Assembly: GCF_027460065.1 (NCBI RefSeq)
Contig: NZ_JAPYZZ010000007.1
Span: forward strand, 310,001 to 374,000
Source: Martinezella rhizogenes
GTDB lineage: Bacteria; Pseudomonadota; Alphaproteobacteria; Rhizobiales; Rhizobiaceae
Direction of reading: 5' to 3'
DNA length: 64,000 bases
Shown in pieces: positions 45,297 to 55,658 of the stretch (its first letter is position 1; each line of letters starts with the position of its first letter). The position numbers and the translations under genes were made by a program. Under the pieces are notes generated by a model. It worked only from the letters and a program-made list of their open reading frames with translations. It was not told where the DNA came from and did not search any database.

Positions 45297-45746
45297 TCAA
45301 ACCTTTTTCTGCCAGCGACCTTCAGGAGACTGCTGCCAATAGGTCAGCGAATGCCCCTCCGCCTTCAGCGTTTTCCAGTGGTTACGCGCCATTTCCAGCT
45401 GGTAGGCGTCATATCCATCGAACATGAAGACGACGCGCTCATAGGTCTCCACCGCCGGCGGTTCGGCGCCATCGACCAGAAAGCGCACGTTCGCCGCATT
45501 GCCGTTCTCGACCGATGCCGTCAGAAGAATCGGCTGGTTCTGCGGCGCTGATGACGCATCGGTGGCGTGCGGCAGAAAACTATCGTCACGAAAGGTCCAC
45601 AGATGCGTGTCGAGGAAATCACGACGCTCGTCGTCCACCGTCTGGATCGCGACCTTCCAGCCGCGTTCCAGCGATTTCTCGAGCAAAGGCGGCAGCGCAT
45701 CCTCCAGCTTCGATTCCGTCAGATGGTAGAACAGAATTTCAGTCAT
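45297..45746 (-). CDS. holC: DNA polymerase III subunit chi
   Basis: A 149-residue clamp-loader accessory protein that links the polymerase III holoenzyme to single-strand DNA-binding protein. It begins MTEILFYHLTESKLEDALPP and contains RGWKVAIQTVDDERRDFLDTHLWTF and QPILLTASVENGNAANVRFLVDGAEPP, all family-typical. The ATG at 45746 was chosen over the upstream frame. It lies between pepA and the GAF-GGDEF gene, as is common in rhizobia. Confidence 0.9.
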   Translation of the reverse strand: MTEILFYHLTESKLEDALPPLLEKSLERGWKVAIQTVDDERRDFLDTHLWTFRDDSFLPHATDASSAPQNQPILLTASVENGNAANVRFLVDGAEPPAVETYERVVFMFDGYDAYQLEMARNHWKTLKAEGHSLTYWQQSPEGRWQKKV

Positions 45747-45771
45747 TCGCAGACGCGCCGCTCCGCTCGCT

Positions 45772-47265
45772 TCAATCTTCGTAGTGGGCACGAACGAGTT
45801 CGTTCAGCAGACGTACGCCGTAGCCCGATCCCCAGGACTGGTTGATCTCGGTGAGCGGCGAGCCCATGGCAGTACCGGCAATATCAAGATGCGCCCACGG
45901 TGTTTCGCCCACGAAACGCTTGAGGAACTGCGCAGCGGTGACGGAACCCGCCAGCCGGCCGGAGCTGTTCTTCATATCGGCGAATTTGGAATCGATGATC
46001 TTGTCGTAATCCTTGCCAAGCGGCATGCGCCACAGCTTCTCGGCCGTCGCCTCTCCCGCCTGAGCAAGCCGCGCGGCCAGCTCGTCGTCGTTGGAGAAAA
46101 GACCGGCCTGAAGGTTGCCGAGCGCAACCGTGATCGCACCGGTCAGCGTGGCGAGGTTGATCATGAATTTCGGATTGAAGCGATCCTTGGTGTACCAGAG
46201 CGCATCGGCCAGAACCAGCCGGCCTTCGGCATCGGTATTGATGATCTCGATGGTCTGGCCGGACATGGAGGTCACGATATCGCCGGGACGCTGGGCATTG
46301 CCGTCAGGCATGTTTTCCACAAGGCCGATGACGCCGATCACGTTTGCCTTGGCCTTGCGGGCCGCAAGCACATGCATCAGGCCGGTCACGGCAGCAGCAC
46401 CGCCCATATCACCCTTCATGTCTTCCATGTTGAGACCGGGCTTCAGCGAAATGCCGCCGGTGTCGAAAACGACGCCCTTGCCGACGAAGGCGATGGGCTC
46501 GTCCTTCTTGGAACCACCGTTCCACTGCATGACCGCCAGCCGCGGCGGGCGGGCCGAGCCCTGCGCGACGCCGAGAAGCGCATTCATGCCGAGCTTCTTC
46601 AGCTCTTTTTCGCCGAGAATTTCGACATCGACGCCGAGCTTGCGCAATTCCTCCGCCTTCTCGGCGAATTCTACGGGACCAAGCACATTCGGCGGCAGGT
46701 TGACGAGATCACGCGCCAGAACCACGCCGCCCGCAACGGCTTCCGACACGGCAAAGGCCTTTTCCGCATCCTTGTGCACGGCGGTTACGATGGTGACATC
46801 GACCTTCTTCGGCGTCTTTTCATCGTCGGATTTCTTCTTGGTCTTATAGGCATCGAAACTATAGGCGCGCAGCAAGAGGCCAAGCGCAAAATCCGCGGCC
46901 GCCTGCGCGCTCACCTCGACACCCGCGGCATCGAGATAGATGACGACCTTGTCCGCCTTCTTGAAATGGGCAGTCGCGGTGCCGCCGGCGCGCAGCCAGT
47001 CATGGGCGACCAGCTTCGACGGCTTGCCGAGCCCGATGACGAGCAGACGGTCGGCGGCGGAACCCTGCGGCGCGATGACGTCGAGCGTCGCCATCGACTT
47101 TGCGGAAAAGCCGGAAATCTTCGCCGCCCTTTCGATCACACCGCCCGGGTCAGCCTCGGAAGCACCGGCGACGGCCAGCGCTTCGCCCGAGGCCTGCAGC
47201 ACGATGGCCAGGGCATTTTCCAGCGAGGCGGAATTGGCGAAAGAAATATCGAATTTAGCGGACAT
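45772..47265 (-). CDS. pepA: Leucyl aminopeptidase (M17)
   Basis: A 497-residue cytosolic metalloaminopeptidase that removes N-terminal residues from peptides. The family signature NTDAEGRL is present. Metal- and substrate-binding blocks include [15 protein letters not shown] and [15 protein letters not shown], and the C-terminal LDIAGTAMG follows. It begins [18 protein letters not shown] at the ATG at 47265, with AGGA 5 bases before. The frame is open upstream to 47340 but not conserved there. It is divergent from lptF. Confidence 0.95.
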   Translation of the reverse strand: MSAKFDISFANSASLENALAIVLQASGEALAVAGASEADPGGVIERAAKISGFSAKSMATLDVIAPQGSAADRLLVIGLGKPSKLVAHDWLRAGGTATAHFKKADKVVIYLDAAGVEVSAQAAADFALGLLLRAYSFDAYKTKKKSDDEKTPKKVDVTIVTAVHKDAEKAFAVSEAVAGGVVLARDLVNLPPNVLGPVEFAEKAEELRKLGVDVEILGEKELKKLGMNALLGVAQGSARPPRLAVMQWNGGSKKDEPIAFVGKGVVFDTGGISLKPGLNMEDMKGDMGGAAAVTGLMHVLAARKAKANVIGVIGLVENMPDGNAQRPGDIVTSMSGQTIEIINTDAEGRLVLADALWYTKDRFNPKFMINLATLTGAITVALGNLQAGLFSNDDELAARLAQAGEATAEKLWRMPLGKDYDKIIDSKFADMKNSSGRLAGSVTAAQFLKRFVGETPWAHLDIAGTAMGSPLTEINQSWGSGYGVRLLNELVRAHYED

Positions 47266-47562
47266 GTTTTCCTGCTCTTCTTCTACGACTTGCACGATGC
47301 GCATGATCATGGCCTTTTCGGCCCGGGGCGCAACCCGCATTCTTTAAAGGCCTACAGTCGTTAAAGGAAAGGCATTTTTGTGGAAGATGAAATCACGTCA
47401 TGAAACCGACAGCTTGTTCCACAAAAAGACACAGGCGGTGGAAAAATCATCGCGCAAAACATATTTGTGAGCATGCCGGAATAGCCAATTGCCAACGATG
47501 CGATTAGATAGGCGGAAATTCGGCGAGCGATCGCACGAAAAAACAATATCGAACAGGGCCGT

Positions 47563-48732
47563 ATGAAGCTTCTCGAGAACTATATCCTGCGGCGGACAAC
47601 GCAGATGTTTCTGGTCGCGCTGTTGCCGGTGCTGGCCATCATCTGGACCATCCAGGTTCTCCAGAGAATCAATCTCGTGACCGATACGGGTCAGTCGATG
47701 GGTTCCTTCATGGCGCTTGCGACGTTGATCCTGCCGACGCTTATCCCCGTCGTGCTGCCTTTCGCGCTTGTCATCGGCATCACCCAGATCTTCACGACGA
47801 TGAACAATGATTCCGAGCTTGCCATCATCGATGCGGCCGGAGCGCCGCGTTCGGTGATGTATCGCCCGGTTCTCATTCTCGCCGCCATTCTCAGCCTGTT
47901 TTCCTTCACCATTACCAACTTCATCGAGCCGCCCGCCCGCAACTCCGCCCGGCAGATGGTGGCTGCCGCATATGCCGACCTGCTGTCTTCGGTCATCGAG
48001 GAAAAGACCTTTCGCACCATTCAGGACGGCCTTTACGTGCAGATCGCCCAGCGGCAGGGCCGTATCCTCAAGGGCCTGTTCGTGGCCGACCGCCGCGATC
48101 CGAATTTCGACCTCATCTATTATGCCAAGGAGGGCATGATCGATGAAAGCGGCACCTCGTTGACCATGCGCGACGGCGAAGTGCAGCAGAAGACGCCCGA
48201 CGGCAAGGTATCGATCGTCAAGTTCCTGTCCTATGCCTTCGACCTTTCGACCATGTCGGAAAAGCAGGATTCGGAGCCGTCGCTTTCGCCAGGTGATGCG
48301 AGCCTCGGCTTCCTTCTCTCGCCGGACGAGAACAATGCGAGCTACAAGCGCTCGCCGGAAACCTTCCGCAGCGAGTTGCACAAGCGCCTGTCGGACTGGA
48401 TGTTCGCCTTCTCCTTCGCGCTGATTTCGCTCGCCATCGCCGCCGATTCCCGGTCACACCGCGAAGCACGCCTGCATCCGATGGTCGCTGCCCTGGTGAC
48501 GGCCTTCATGCTGCGCTGGCTCGGTTTTTACGTCACCAACCAGATCAAGCAGAGTTCTGCCTTCATTCCACTGGTCTATGCCGTGCCGGGTCTCAGCGGT
48601 GCTGCTGCTGCCTTCGTGCTGATGACCGGCCGCAAGCCGAAAATGCCGAAGGTGATCGCGGATGCGACGGGTCGCCTGCGTCGTCTGTTCTCCAGCCGGA
48701 TGGTGAAAAACCCGGGGAGCGGTAACACATGA
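47563..48732 (+). CDS. lptF: LPS export permease LptF
   Basis: A 389-residue inner-membrane protein of the YjgP/YjgQ family that, with LptG and LptB, extracts LPS from the inner membrane. The first hydrophobic stretch (VALLPVLAIIWTIQVLQRI) and the conserved EPPARNSARQMVAAA segment are typical. A periplasmic beta-jellyroll domain (about 130-270) is flanked by three helices on each side. The overlap with lptG (ATGA) shows coupling. pepA is transcribed divergently. Confidence 0.94.
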   Translation: MKLLENYILRRTTQMFLVALLPVLAIIWTIQVLQRINLVTDTGQSMGSFMALATLILPTLIPVVLPFALVIGITQIFTTMNNDSELAIIDAAGAPRSVMYRPVLILAAILSLFSFTITNFIEPPARNSARQMVAAAYADLLSSVIEEKTFRTIQDGLYVQIAQRQGRILKGLFVADRRDPNFDLIYYAKEGMIDESGTSLTMRDGEVQQKTPDGKVSIVKFLSYAFDLSTMSEKQDSEPSLSPGDASLGFLLSPDENNASYKRSPETFRSELHKRLSDWMFAFSFALISLAIAADSRSHREARLHPMVAALVTAFMLRWLGFYVTNQIKQSSAFIPLVYAVPGLSGAAAAFVLMTGRKPKMPKVIADATGRLRRLFSSRMVKNPGSGNT

Positions 48733-49817
48733 TTTTCAACACGCTCGCCCGTTATTTCCTGAAGCGGTATCTGATCACCGCCGTCTGGTTCCTGCTCGGC
48801 GTATCGTCGATCATCTATCTCGCCGATTTCAGCGAGACGGCACGACGCATGTCCGGACTGCCCGGCTATTCCGTTCCGGCTGCGCTTGGCCTGACCGCGC
48901 TTCGCCTGCCGTTGATCCTGCAGCAGACCGTTCCCTTCATTGCGCTTTTCGTCGGCATGACGACGCTGATCTCACTCAACCGGCGTTACGAACTGGTGGT
49001 GACGCGTGCGGCCGGCATTTCCGCCTGGCAATTCATCCTTCCCTTCGTGCTCGGTGCGGTTTTCATCGGCATCCTGTCCGTCATGGTCCTCAACCCCATC
49101 GCCGCATGGGGCCAGAACAAATCACTGGCGATGGAGGCCGGCCTGCGCAACGAAGCAGGCGGTGGCCGCCAGCAGGAGATCATTCCGTGGATGCGCCAGT
49201 CAAGCGGCGGCAAGGATACGATCATCGGCGCCAAGAGCTTCGAAGACAACGGAACGATGCTTCTCGACGTGGTTCTCATCGACCTCGACAAGGACGGAAA
49301 CATCGTCTCGCGGAAGGATGCGAAGTCGGCTAAGTTGGAAGATGGTTACTGGCTTCTTAACGGCGTTTCGGAAACGCGCGCCGGACATGTGCCAGTTCGG
49401 CAAGAGAGCATGCGGATCAGTACCAATCTGAGACGGGAATTCGTCCAGGAGCGCATGACGCAGACGGAAACCGTTGCTTTCTTTGACCTTTCTCACAAGA
49501 TCGAAGTTGCAAAGTCCTTTGGACTATCTTCGAAGGCGCTTGAGACGCAGTATCATTTCCTGCTATCGACGCCCCTGCTTCTGGTCGCGATGACCTTGAT
49601 CGCCGCGACCGTTTCATTAAAGTTCAGCCGCTTCGCCCAATCGCGCTCCGTGATTCTGGGTGGAATCGTTTCCGGCTTCGTGCTTTATGTAGTAACCGTG
49701 CTCGTAAGGGCATTCGGGAGTGGTGGCGTTGTCCCTCCCACCGTTGCGGTCTGGGTTCCAGTTATCGTGGCGTTGGCTTTGGGGGCAACCATTCTGCTTC
49801 ATCAGGAGGACGGCTAG
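48729..49817 (+). CDS. lptG: LPS export permease LptG
   Basis: A 362-residue partner of LptF. It starts NTLARYFLKRYLITAVWFLL and has the family segment NPIAAWGQNKSLAMEA. The periplasmic domain (about 130-260) is followed by three C-terminal helices including LLLVAMTLIAATVSLKFSRF. The stop shares a base with the GTG start of lptD (TAGTG). The whole LPS path lptF-lptG-lptD therefore appears to be one transcript. Confidence 0.94.
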   Translation: MIFNTLARYFLKRYLITAVWFLLGVSSIIYLADFSETARRMSGLPGYSVPAALGLTALRLPLILQQTVPFIALFVGMTTLISLNRRYELVVTRAAGISAWQFILPFVLGAVFIGILSVMVLNPIAAWGQNKSLAMEAGLRNEAGGGRQQEIIPWMRQSSGGKDTIIGAKSFEDNGTMLLDVVLIDLDKDGNIVSRKDAKSAKLEDGYWLLNGVSETRAGHVPVRQESMRISTNLRREFVQERMTQTETVAFFDLSHKIEVAKSFGLSSKALETQYHFLLSTPLLLVAMTLIAATVSLKFSRFAQSRSVILGGIVSGFVLYVVTVLVRAFGSGGVVPPTVAVWVPVIVALALGATILLHQEDG

Positions 49818-52198
49818 TGGCGGTATATGACCGCGGGAATATCAGGCGGCTTTGGACGGCCCTTCTGACAGGTGCCGCTGTGTGCGCGTATTTGGCATCC
49901 AGCCCGGTCGCTTTCGGCCAGGATGGACTGCTTGCGTCGGCAAGCCAAGACGATTCGAAACTCCTGCTTACAGCAAATGAACTGACCTATAACCGCGATT
50001 CCCAGCGCGTCATCGCGAAGGGTGTGGTTCGTATGAACTATTCGGGCTACCGCATGGTGGCCCAGCAAGTGGAATACAACCAGCAGACCGGTCGCGTGAT
50101 TGCCCATGGCAACATCGAGCTGATCGAGCCGGGCGGCAACAAGATCTATGCCGACGAGATGGACGTCACCGACGATTTCGGTCAGGGCTTCGTCAATGCG
50201 TTGCGCGTCGAGACGACGGACAATACCCGTATCGCGGGCGAGAGCGCCGAACGTCTCGAAGGCGACCGGATGGTGCTCAACAACGGCGTCTACACCGCGT
50301 GTCTGCCCTGTGCCGAGCGGCCGGAAAAGGCGCCTCTGTGGCAGGTCAAGGCGGAACGTGTCATTCAGGACGGACAGACCCATACGATCCGTCTGGAAAA
50401 GGCCCGCCTACAGCTTTTCGGCCATTCGATTGCCTATGTGCCGTTCATGACGGTTCCGGACAATACAGTGAAGCGGAAATCCGGTTTCCTCTTCCCACAG
50501 ATGAGCATGACCAACAAGCTTGGTTTTGGCCTCGGCGTTCCCTATTTCCAGGTCCTGTCCGATACATCGGATTTGACGGTCACACCGACCTACTACACGA
50601 AACAGGGCTTGCTTCTGCAGGCTGAGTTGCGCCAGCGTTTTGAGACGGGCATGCACACGCTGACGATTGCCGGCATCAGCCAGCAGTCGTCTGACACCTT
50701 CATCGCCGGAACAAGTGATGCGTTGAACGATCAGCGCGGCATGGTGGCAACCAAGGGTGATTTCAGCATCAACCCGCGCTGGGCCTTCGGCTGGGACGCC
50801 ATGGTGCAGTCCGACAACAATTTCTCGCGTACCTACAACCTGAAGGGCTACAAGAACGACGTCCAGACCAACCAGATTTATCTGGCGGGCACTGGCGAAC
50901 GTAACAGCTTCGATGCCCGCGGTTATTACTTCAACGTTCAGGACACGGACAATTCCGAGCTCAAGGAACGCAAGCAGGCGATCGTTCATCCGGTTGTGGA
51001 CTATCGTTATTTCCTGCCGGATCCGATCTATGGCGGCGAACTCTCGCTGACCACGAACTTCACGAGCATCAGCCGTTCGACGCAGGATTCCTACGCGATG
51101 GGCGGTTTCCCGCGCTTCAATGGTCTGGAAGGGTCGTATACCCGCTGGACCACCGAAGCGGAATGGAAGCGCACCATCACGATGGATAGCGGCCTGCAGA
51201 TCACGCCGATCCTCGCGGCGCGCGGCGACGCGTTGTGGACCGACATGACTGCGGCGAGCTTCACCTCCGGCGGGACGTCTTATGCCTATGAAGGCATGAT
51301 CCATGACGATGCAGCTCTGCGTGGCATGGTCACCGGTGGCCTTGAAGTGCGTTATCCCTGGCTGTTCACGGCGCTCAACAGCAGCCATGTGATCGAGCCG
51401 ATCGCGCAGATTTTCGTGCGGCCGAACGAGCAATATTCGGGACGTTTTCCGAACGAGGATGCGCAGGCCTTCGTATTCGACGCCACCAACCTGTTCGAGC
51501 GTGACAAGTTCTCCGGCTTCGACCGCATCGAAGGCGGCACGCGTGCCAATCTCGGCTTCCGTTATAATGGCACGTTCGACAATGGTTACGGTATTCGGGC
51601 GATTGCCGGTCAATCCTTCCATCTGGCAGGCGACAATTCCTTCGCCTCCTACGACCTCCTGAATGTGGGCGCCAATTCCGGCCTCGAATCCGATCGTTCG
51701 GATTATGTCGCCATGGCTGCCTTCGATGCACCGATCGGTCTCTCGCTGTCCTCGAGCCTGCGTCTCGACAAGGACAATTTCGAAATCAACCGGTCGGAAA
51801 CGGGCATCAGCTATTCGGATCGCCGCATCAACGGCAAGCTCAGCTATACGCAGGTCAAGGCACAGCCGGAATACGGATATAACGAAAACCGCGATATCAT
51901 CCAGGCTTCCGGCTCGCTGCGCATGGACGACAACTGGTCGCTGTTCGGCTCGATCAACTACGATCTGAACGGAAAATTTGCCGCGGAGCGTCGTATCGGC
52001 ATTGCCTATCAGGACGAGTGCACGATCTTGACGGTCAGCTATTCCGACGAAGGCAATATCAATTCCAGCCGCCAGGCCGCCAATGACTGGTCGATCAATG
52101 CGCGCCTCGCCTTCCGCACGCTCGGCGACGTCAGCGTCGGTTCGGCCAATGAGGACTGGAACGACATGGATATCGGCTGGAAGCCAAACAATTACTGA
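49817..52198 (+). CDS. lptD: LPS assembly outer membrane protein LptD
   Basis: A 793-residue outer membrane protein that inserts LPS with LptE. A signal peptide (cleavage about residue 35) is followed by the OstA jellyroll (LLLTANELTYNRDSQRVIAK, VIAHGNIELIEPGGNKIYAD) and a large beta-barrel with segments such as LRMDDNWSLFGSINYDLNG. The start is GTG at 49817, overlapping lptG by one base. Cysteines in VYTACLPCAERP may form the usual disulfide. A strong terminator follows the stop. Confidence 0.93.
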   Translation: MAVYDRGNIRRLWTALLTGAAVCAYLASSPVAFGQDGLLASASQDDSKLLLTANELTYNRDSQRVIAKGVVRMNYSGYRMVAQQVEYNQQTGRVIAHGNIELIEPGGNKIYADEMDVTDDFGQGFVNALRVETTDNTRIAGESAERLEGDRMVLNNGVYTACLPCAERPEKAPLWQVKAERVIQDGQTHTIRLEKARLQLFGHSIAYVPFMTVPDNTVKRKSGFLFPQMSMTNKLGFGLGVPYFQVLSDTSDLTVTPTYYTKQGLLLQAELRQRFETGMHTLTIAGISQQSSDTFIAGTSDALNDQRGMVATKGDFSINPRWAFGWDAMVQSDNNFSRTYNLKGYKNDVQTNQIYLAGTGERNSFDARGYYFNVQDTDNSELKERKQAIVHPVVDYRYFLPDPIYGGELSLTTNFTSISRSTQDSYAMGGFPRFNGLEGSYTRWTTEAEWKRTITMDSGLQITPILAARGDALWTDMTAASFTSGGTSYAYEGMIHDDAALRGMVTGGLEVRYPWLFTALNSSHVIEPIAQIFVRPNEQYSGRFPNEDAQAFVFDATNLFERDKFSGFDRIEGGTRANLGFRYNGTFDNGYGIRAIAGQSFHLAGDNSFASYDLLNVGANSGLESDRSDYVAMAAFDAPIGLSLSSSLRLDKDNFEINRSETGISYSDRRINGKLSYTQVKAQPEYGYNENRDIIQASGSLRMDDNWSLFGSINYDLNGKFAAERRIGIAYQDECTILTVSYSDEGNINSSRQAANDWSINARLAFRTLGDVSVGSANEDWNDMDIGWKPNNY

Positions 52199-52203
52199 GT
52201 TTG

Positions 52204-52239
52204 AAGGCAGGTCACGCAGCATCGTGACCTGCCTTTTTT
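52204..52239 (+). terminator. Rho-independent terminator after lptD
   Basis: AAGGCAGGTCACG (52204-52216) pairs perfectly with CGTGACCTGCCTT (52223-52235) around a 6-base loop, followed by six T. It should end the lptFGD transcript, so surA would need its own promoter. Confidence 0.9.
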
Positions 52240-52334
52240 CGTTTGGCCAGTAAAGTCACGGTTTCGCCGCAACAACACGCCAATGTCGACCGGGCATGAA
52301 ACCTTGAAGGTTTTTCTTTCAACAAACCGACACA

Positions 52335-52364
52335 TTGCCGTTTTGCGGATCGCAGTGATATATA
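52335..52364 (+). promoter_or_regulatory. Possible sigma-70-type promoter of the surA gene
   Basis: TTGCCG (52335-52340) and TATATA (52359-52364) are separated by 18 bases, one more than ideal. A separate promoter is expected because of the terminator after lptD. Confidence 0.4.
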
Positions 52365-52491
52365 CGTGGCGAATTTGCGGTGCGGGTGCACAGGTGCAGG
52401 TCTGACATGACGGGATGCTGAGATTCCCGCTTCGGACGGAACAGAATGGCGGAAGAGGGCAAGGATCCTCTCCGACAAAAGGGAGAAACAG

Positions 52492-53439
52492 ATGATGAAT
52501 TTCGGAAAGTCGGCTTTGCGTGGCGCTGCTTTTGCCTTTGCGATTTTCGCCGTTCCCATGGCCATAGTGCCCTATGCCGGCCAGGCCTTCGCCGACAGCA
52601 CCGTCAAGATCGTCGTCAACAAGACCCCCATTACCAATGACGATATCGCAAGACGTGTTGCCTTCCTCAAGCTGCAGCGCCAGTCCGGCAATCTCAACGA
52701 AAAAGCCCGCGAGCAGCTGGTCGACGAGGCGCTGAAGCGCGAAGAGATCGGCCGCGTGAAGATGTCGGTCAGTACCCAGGACGTCGATGCGGCCTTCGCG
52801 AGATTTGCCGGTAATAATAAAATGAAGCCCGAGCAGCTGACGAAAGTGCTCGCACAGGCGGGCGTCGGCGCCGACCATTTCAAGGCCTTCATCGCCGTTC
52901 AGATGAGCTGGCCGCGCCTCGTCAACGCCCGTTATGGCGCCCGCGGCAAGATGTCGAACCAGGATCTCGTCACCCGTCTGAAGGAACGCGGCGAAAAGCC
53001 CGTGACCACGGAATATTTCCTGCAGCAGGTTATCTTCGTCATCCCGGAGGCAAAGCGCAACGCCATTACCGGCAAGCGCAAGGCCGAGGCAGAAGCCTCG
53101 CGCAAGCGCTACCCCGGCTGCGACCAGGCCATGAGCTTCGCCGCAACCATGCGTGACGTGGCGATCAAGGACCTCGGACGCATTCTCGCGCCGGAGCTGC
53201 CCGAAGACTGGAAGGCGCTGGTGGAGAAGACCAAGGAAGGCGGCACCACGGGCACGCGTGTGACCGAGAAGGGCGTCGAATATCTGGCCATCTGCAAGCA
53301 GCGTCAGGTTTCCGATGATTACGCCGCGGAAATGGTCTTCAAATCCGAAGACCTGATGAAGGCCAAGGACGGCGAAAACCCGAACGAAAAGAAATACATG
53401 GATGAGCTGCGCAAGAAGGCGCAGATCGTCAACACCTGA
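52492..53439 (+). CDS. SurA-like periplasmic chaperone
   Basis: A 315-residue secreted protein (cleavage about residue 35, after GQAFA). The N-terminal SurA domain reads [20 protein letters not shown] and continues [20 protein letters not shown] with [20 protein letters not shown]. The C-terminal part is short and does not show an intact parvulin PPIase signature, so chaperone activity for outer membrane proteins is more likely than prolyl isomerisation. In proteobacteria it follows lptD, as here, and pdxA comes next. ATGs at 52492 and 52495 are possible starts. Confidence 0.85.
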   Translation: MMNFGKSALRGAAFAFAIFAVPMAIVPYAGQAFADSTVKIVVNKTPITNDDIARRVAFLKLQRQSGNLNEKAREQLVDEALKREEIGRVKMSVSTQDVDAAFARFAGNNKMKPEQLTKVLAQAGVGADHFKAFIAVQMSWPRLVNARYGARGKMSNQDLVTRLKERGEKPVTTEYFLQQVIFVIPEAKRNAITGKRKAEAEASRKRYPGCDQAMSFAATMRDVAIKDLGRILAPELPEDWKALVEKTKEGGTTGTRVTEKGVEYLAICKQRQVSDDYAAEMVFKSEDLMKAKDGENPNEKKYMDELRKKAQIVNT

Positions 53440-53441
53440 TA

Positions 53442-54488
53442 TTGATCAAAGAGCCGGGCCCTTCCGTGACACATGCATCCCTGCCGCTTGCCCTGACCCA
53501 GGGAGACCCAGCCGGTATCGGCCCCGATATCGCTATTATCGCCTGGGCAAAGCGCCGGGAGAACGGTGTGCCGCCATTCATCTTCATCGGTGACCCCGAT
53601 GTGGTGGCAAGCCGTGCGGCGCTGATTGGCGTGCCCGTCAACATCGAGACCTGCGATCCGGAAGACGCTGTCAGCCTGTTCGAGCGGGCTTTCCCCATTC
53701 TTCCCCTTCCTGTCGGTTTTGACGTGCAGGCGGGTCAGCCGCATGTCGGCGCGGCCCACGCCACGATCAAGGCCATCGAGATGGCCGTCTCTCTGACGGT
53801 CGAAGGCAAAGCTGCGGCTGTCGTCACCAATCCGATCGCAAAATCCGTGCTTTACGAGGCCGGTTTCGGCTTTCCCGGCCATACGGAATTCCTGGCCGAT
53901 CTCGCCCTGCGCCAGACGGGCAAGCAGGTGACGCCGGTGATGATGATTGCCGGTCCCAAGGTTCGGGTCGTGCCGGTAACCATCCATATTCCGATAAAGG
54001 ATGTGCCGGCTGCGCTTACGGAAGAGCTGATCGTCACGACATGCCGGATCATCGATACCGATCTGCGGGAAAAATTCGGCATAGTGGCGCCGCGTCTGGC
54101 CGTCGCCGGCCTTAACCCGCATGCGGGTGAAGATGGTGCGCTGGGCACGGAGGATCGCGATGTGGTTCATCCCGCGACCATGCGGTTGCGCAAGGACGGC
54201 ATCGACGCCTTCGGTCCCCTGCCCGCCGACACCATGTTCCACGATGCCGCCCGCAAGCGTTATGACGTCGCGGTGTGCATGTATCACGATCAAGCACTCA
54301 TTCCGGCCAAGGCGCTCGGCTTTGACGATTCGGTCAACGTCACGCTCGGATTGCCCTTCATCCGCACGTCACCCGACCATGGCACTGCCTTCGGCATTGC
54401 CGGCCAGGGCATTGCCAATGAGACGAGCCTGGTGGCGGCGCTGACGATGGCGGCGGAGATTTCCATCCGCAGCCGGGTTGGCACGTAA
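53442..54488 (+). CDS. pdxA: 4-hydroxythreonine-4-phosphate dehydrogenase
   Basis: A 348-residue enzyme of pyridoxal phosphate synthesis that oxidises 4-phospho-hydroxythreonine. Family blocks are [19 protein letters not shown] at the N-terminus, [20 protein letters not shown], and [20 protein letters not shown] near the end, with metal-binding histidines. A TTG at 53442 or a GTG at 53466 (340 aa) may be the start; neither has a strong ribosome site. Its stop overlaps rsmA by one base (TAATG). Confidence 0.94.
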   Translation: MIKEPGPSVTHASLPLALTQGDPAGIGPDIAIIAWAKRRENGVPPFIFIGDPDVVASRAALIGVPVNIETCDPEDAVSLFERAFPILPLPVGFDVQAGQPHVGAAHATIKAIEMAVSLTVEGKAAAVVTNPIAKSVLYEAGFGFPGHTEFLADLALRQTGKQVTPVMMIAGPKVRVVPVTIHIPIKDVPAALTEELIVTTCRIIDTDLREKFGIVAPRLAVAGLNPHAGEDGALGTEDRDVVHPATMRLRKDGIDAFGPLPADTMFHDAARKRYDVAVCMYHDQALIPAKALGFDDSVNVTLGLPFIRTSPDHGTAFGIAGQGIANETSLVAALTMAAEISIRSRVGT

Positions 54489-55318
54489 TGGCCGCCATCG
54501 ATGGACTGCCGCCGCTGCGCGATGTCATCCAGCGCCATGGGCTCGATGCGAAGAAATCGCTCGGGCAGAATTTCCTGTTCGACCTCAACCTGACCCAGAA
54601 GATCGCCCGCACCGCCGGGCCGCTCGATGGGGTGACGGTGATCGAGGTCGGCCCCGGTCCCGGCGGCCTCACCCGCGCCATTCTGTCGCTCGGCGCGAAA
54701 AAGGTCATCGCCGTCGAGCGCGACAGCCGCTGCCTGCCCGTTCTTGCGGAAATCGAAGCGCATTATCCCGGACGGCTCGAGATCATAGAGGGCGACGCCC
54801 TGAAGACGGATTTCGAAGCGCTGGTTCCCGCCGGCGAGCCTGTGCGCATCATCGCCAACCTGCCCTATAATGTCGGCACGCAATTGCTGGTCAACTGGCT
54901 GCTGCCGAAGGCATGGCCGCCCTTCTGGCTCTCCATGACGCTGATGTTCCAGAAGGAAGTGGGCCAGCGCATCGTGGCCGAAGAAGGCGACAATCACTAC
55001 GGCCGCCTCGGCGTTCTTGCCGGCTGGCGCACCGTTTCCGAAATGGCCTTCGACGTTCCGCCCCAGGCCTTCAGCCCGCCGCCGAAGGTGACCTCGACGG
55101 TCGTGCACCTGCTGCCGAAGGACAAGCCATTGCCCTGCGACGTTGCGAAGCTTGAAAGGGTCACGGAAGCAGCCTTCGGCCAGCGCCGCAAGATGCTGCG
55201 CCAGAGCGTGAAAAGCCTTGGCGGGGAAACGCTGCTGGAACAAGCGGGTATCGATCCCACGCGCCGGGCGGAAACGCTCTCGGTGGAGGAATTCGTGACG
55301 TTGGCGAACTGCCTGTAA
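54488..55318 (+). CDS. rsmA: 16S rRNA (adenine1518/1519-N6)-dimethyltransferase
   Basis: A 276-residue KsgA/RsmA enzyme that dimethylates two adjacent adenines at the 3' end of 16S rRNA during small-subunit maturation. [18 protein letters not shown] begins the family fold, [14 protein letters not shown] is the SAM-binding motif, and [14 protein letters not shown] holds the catalytic N-L-P-Y. It is translationally coupled to pdxA. A toxin-antitoxin insert separates it from gmk. Confidence 0.96.
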   Translation: MAAIDGLPPLRDVIQRHGLDAKKSLGQNFLFDLNLTQKIARTAGPLDGVTVIEVGPGPGGLTRAILSLGAKKVIAVERDSRCLPVLAEIEAHYPGRLEIIEGDALKTDFEALVPAGEPVRIIANLPYNVGTQLLVNWLLPKAWPPFWLSMTLMFQKEVGQRIVAEEGDNHYGRLGVLAGWRTVSEMAFDVPPQAFSPPPKVTSTVVHLLPKDKPLPCDVAKLERVTEAAFGQRRKMLRQSVKSLGGETLLEQAGIDPTRRAETLSVEEFVTLANCL

Positions 55319-55344
55319 GGTCAGGCAGACGGTAACGGCGAAGG

Positions 55345-55389
55345 TTGCCTGCAACTCTGCGCTCTACTATTATGTCCATATATGGTCAT
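55345..55389 (+). promoter_or_regulatory. Promoter and operator of the toxin-antitoxin pair
   Basis: TTGCCT (55345-55350) and TATTAT (55368-55373) are separated by 17 bases, a good sigma-70-type promoter. The -10 runs into the palindrome ATGTCCATATATGGTCAT (55372-55389), symmetric in all but one pair. This is the layout expected for autorepression by a Phd-type antitoxin. Confidence 0.75.
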
Positions 55390-55403
55390 TTTTGGAGGCA
55401 GAC

Positions 55404-55658
55404 ATGTCGAGCATGAGTGTTGCCGAAGCAAAAGCCGGTTTTGCCACACTGATCGATGAAGCAGCGAAGGGCGAGTTTGTGACGATCACACGTCACGGCA
55501 AACCGGCAGCGGTGCTCGTTTCCGTTGAGGCGGCAGAAGCAGCAAAAAAGGCGCTGAAGACACCGCCCGCCAATTTCGGTGATTTCCTGCTAACCTATCC
55601 GGGCGGCGTGGATTTGTCGCGCGATCCGTCGACCATGAGGGAAATCGATTTTGAGTAA
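55404..55658 (+). CDS. Phd/YefM-type antitoxin
   Basis: An 84-residue DNA-binding antitoxin. The N-terminal half, SVAEAKAGFATLIDEAAKGE with TITRHGKPAAVLVS, is the Phd/YefM fold, and the acidic C-terminal tail (VDLSRDPSTMREIDFE) would bind and block the toxin. The ATG at 55404 has GGAGG 5 bases upstream; an in-frame TTG at 55392 is less likely. It overlaps the toxin gene by 8 bases. The upstream palindrome is its probable operator. Confidence 0.88.
   Translation: MSSMSVAEAKAGFATLIDEAAKGEFVTITRHGKPAAVLVSVEAAEAAKKALKTPPANFGDFLLTYPGGVDLSRDPSTMREIDFE

Noticed and set aside
45784..47364. 526-residue plus-strand open frame across pepA
   Set aside because: The pepA signature is on the minus strand, and the plus-strand product has no recognisable domain.
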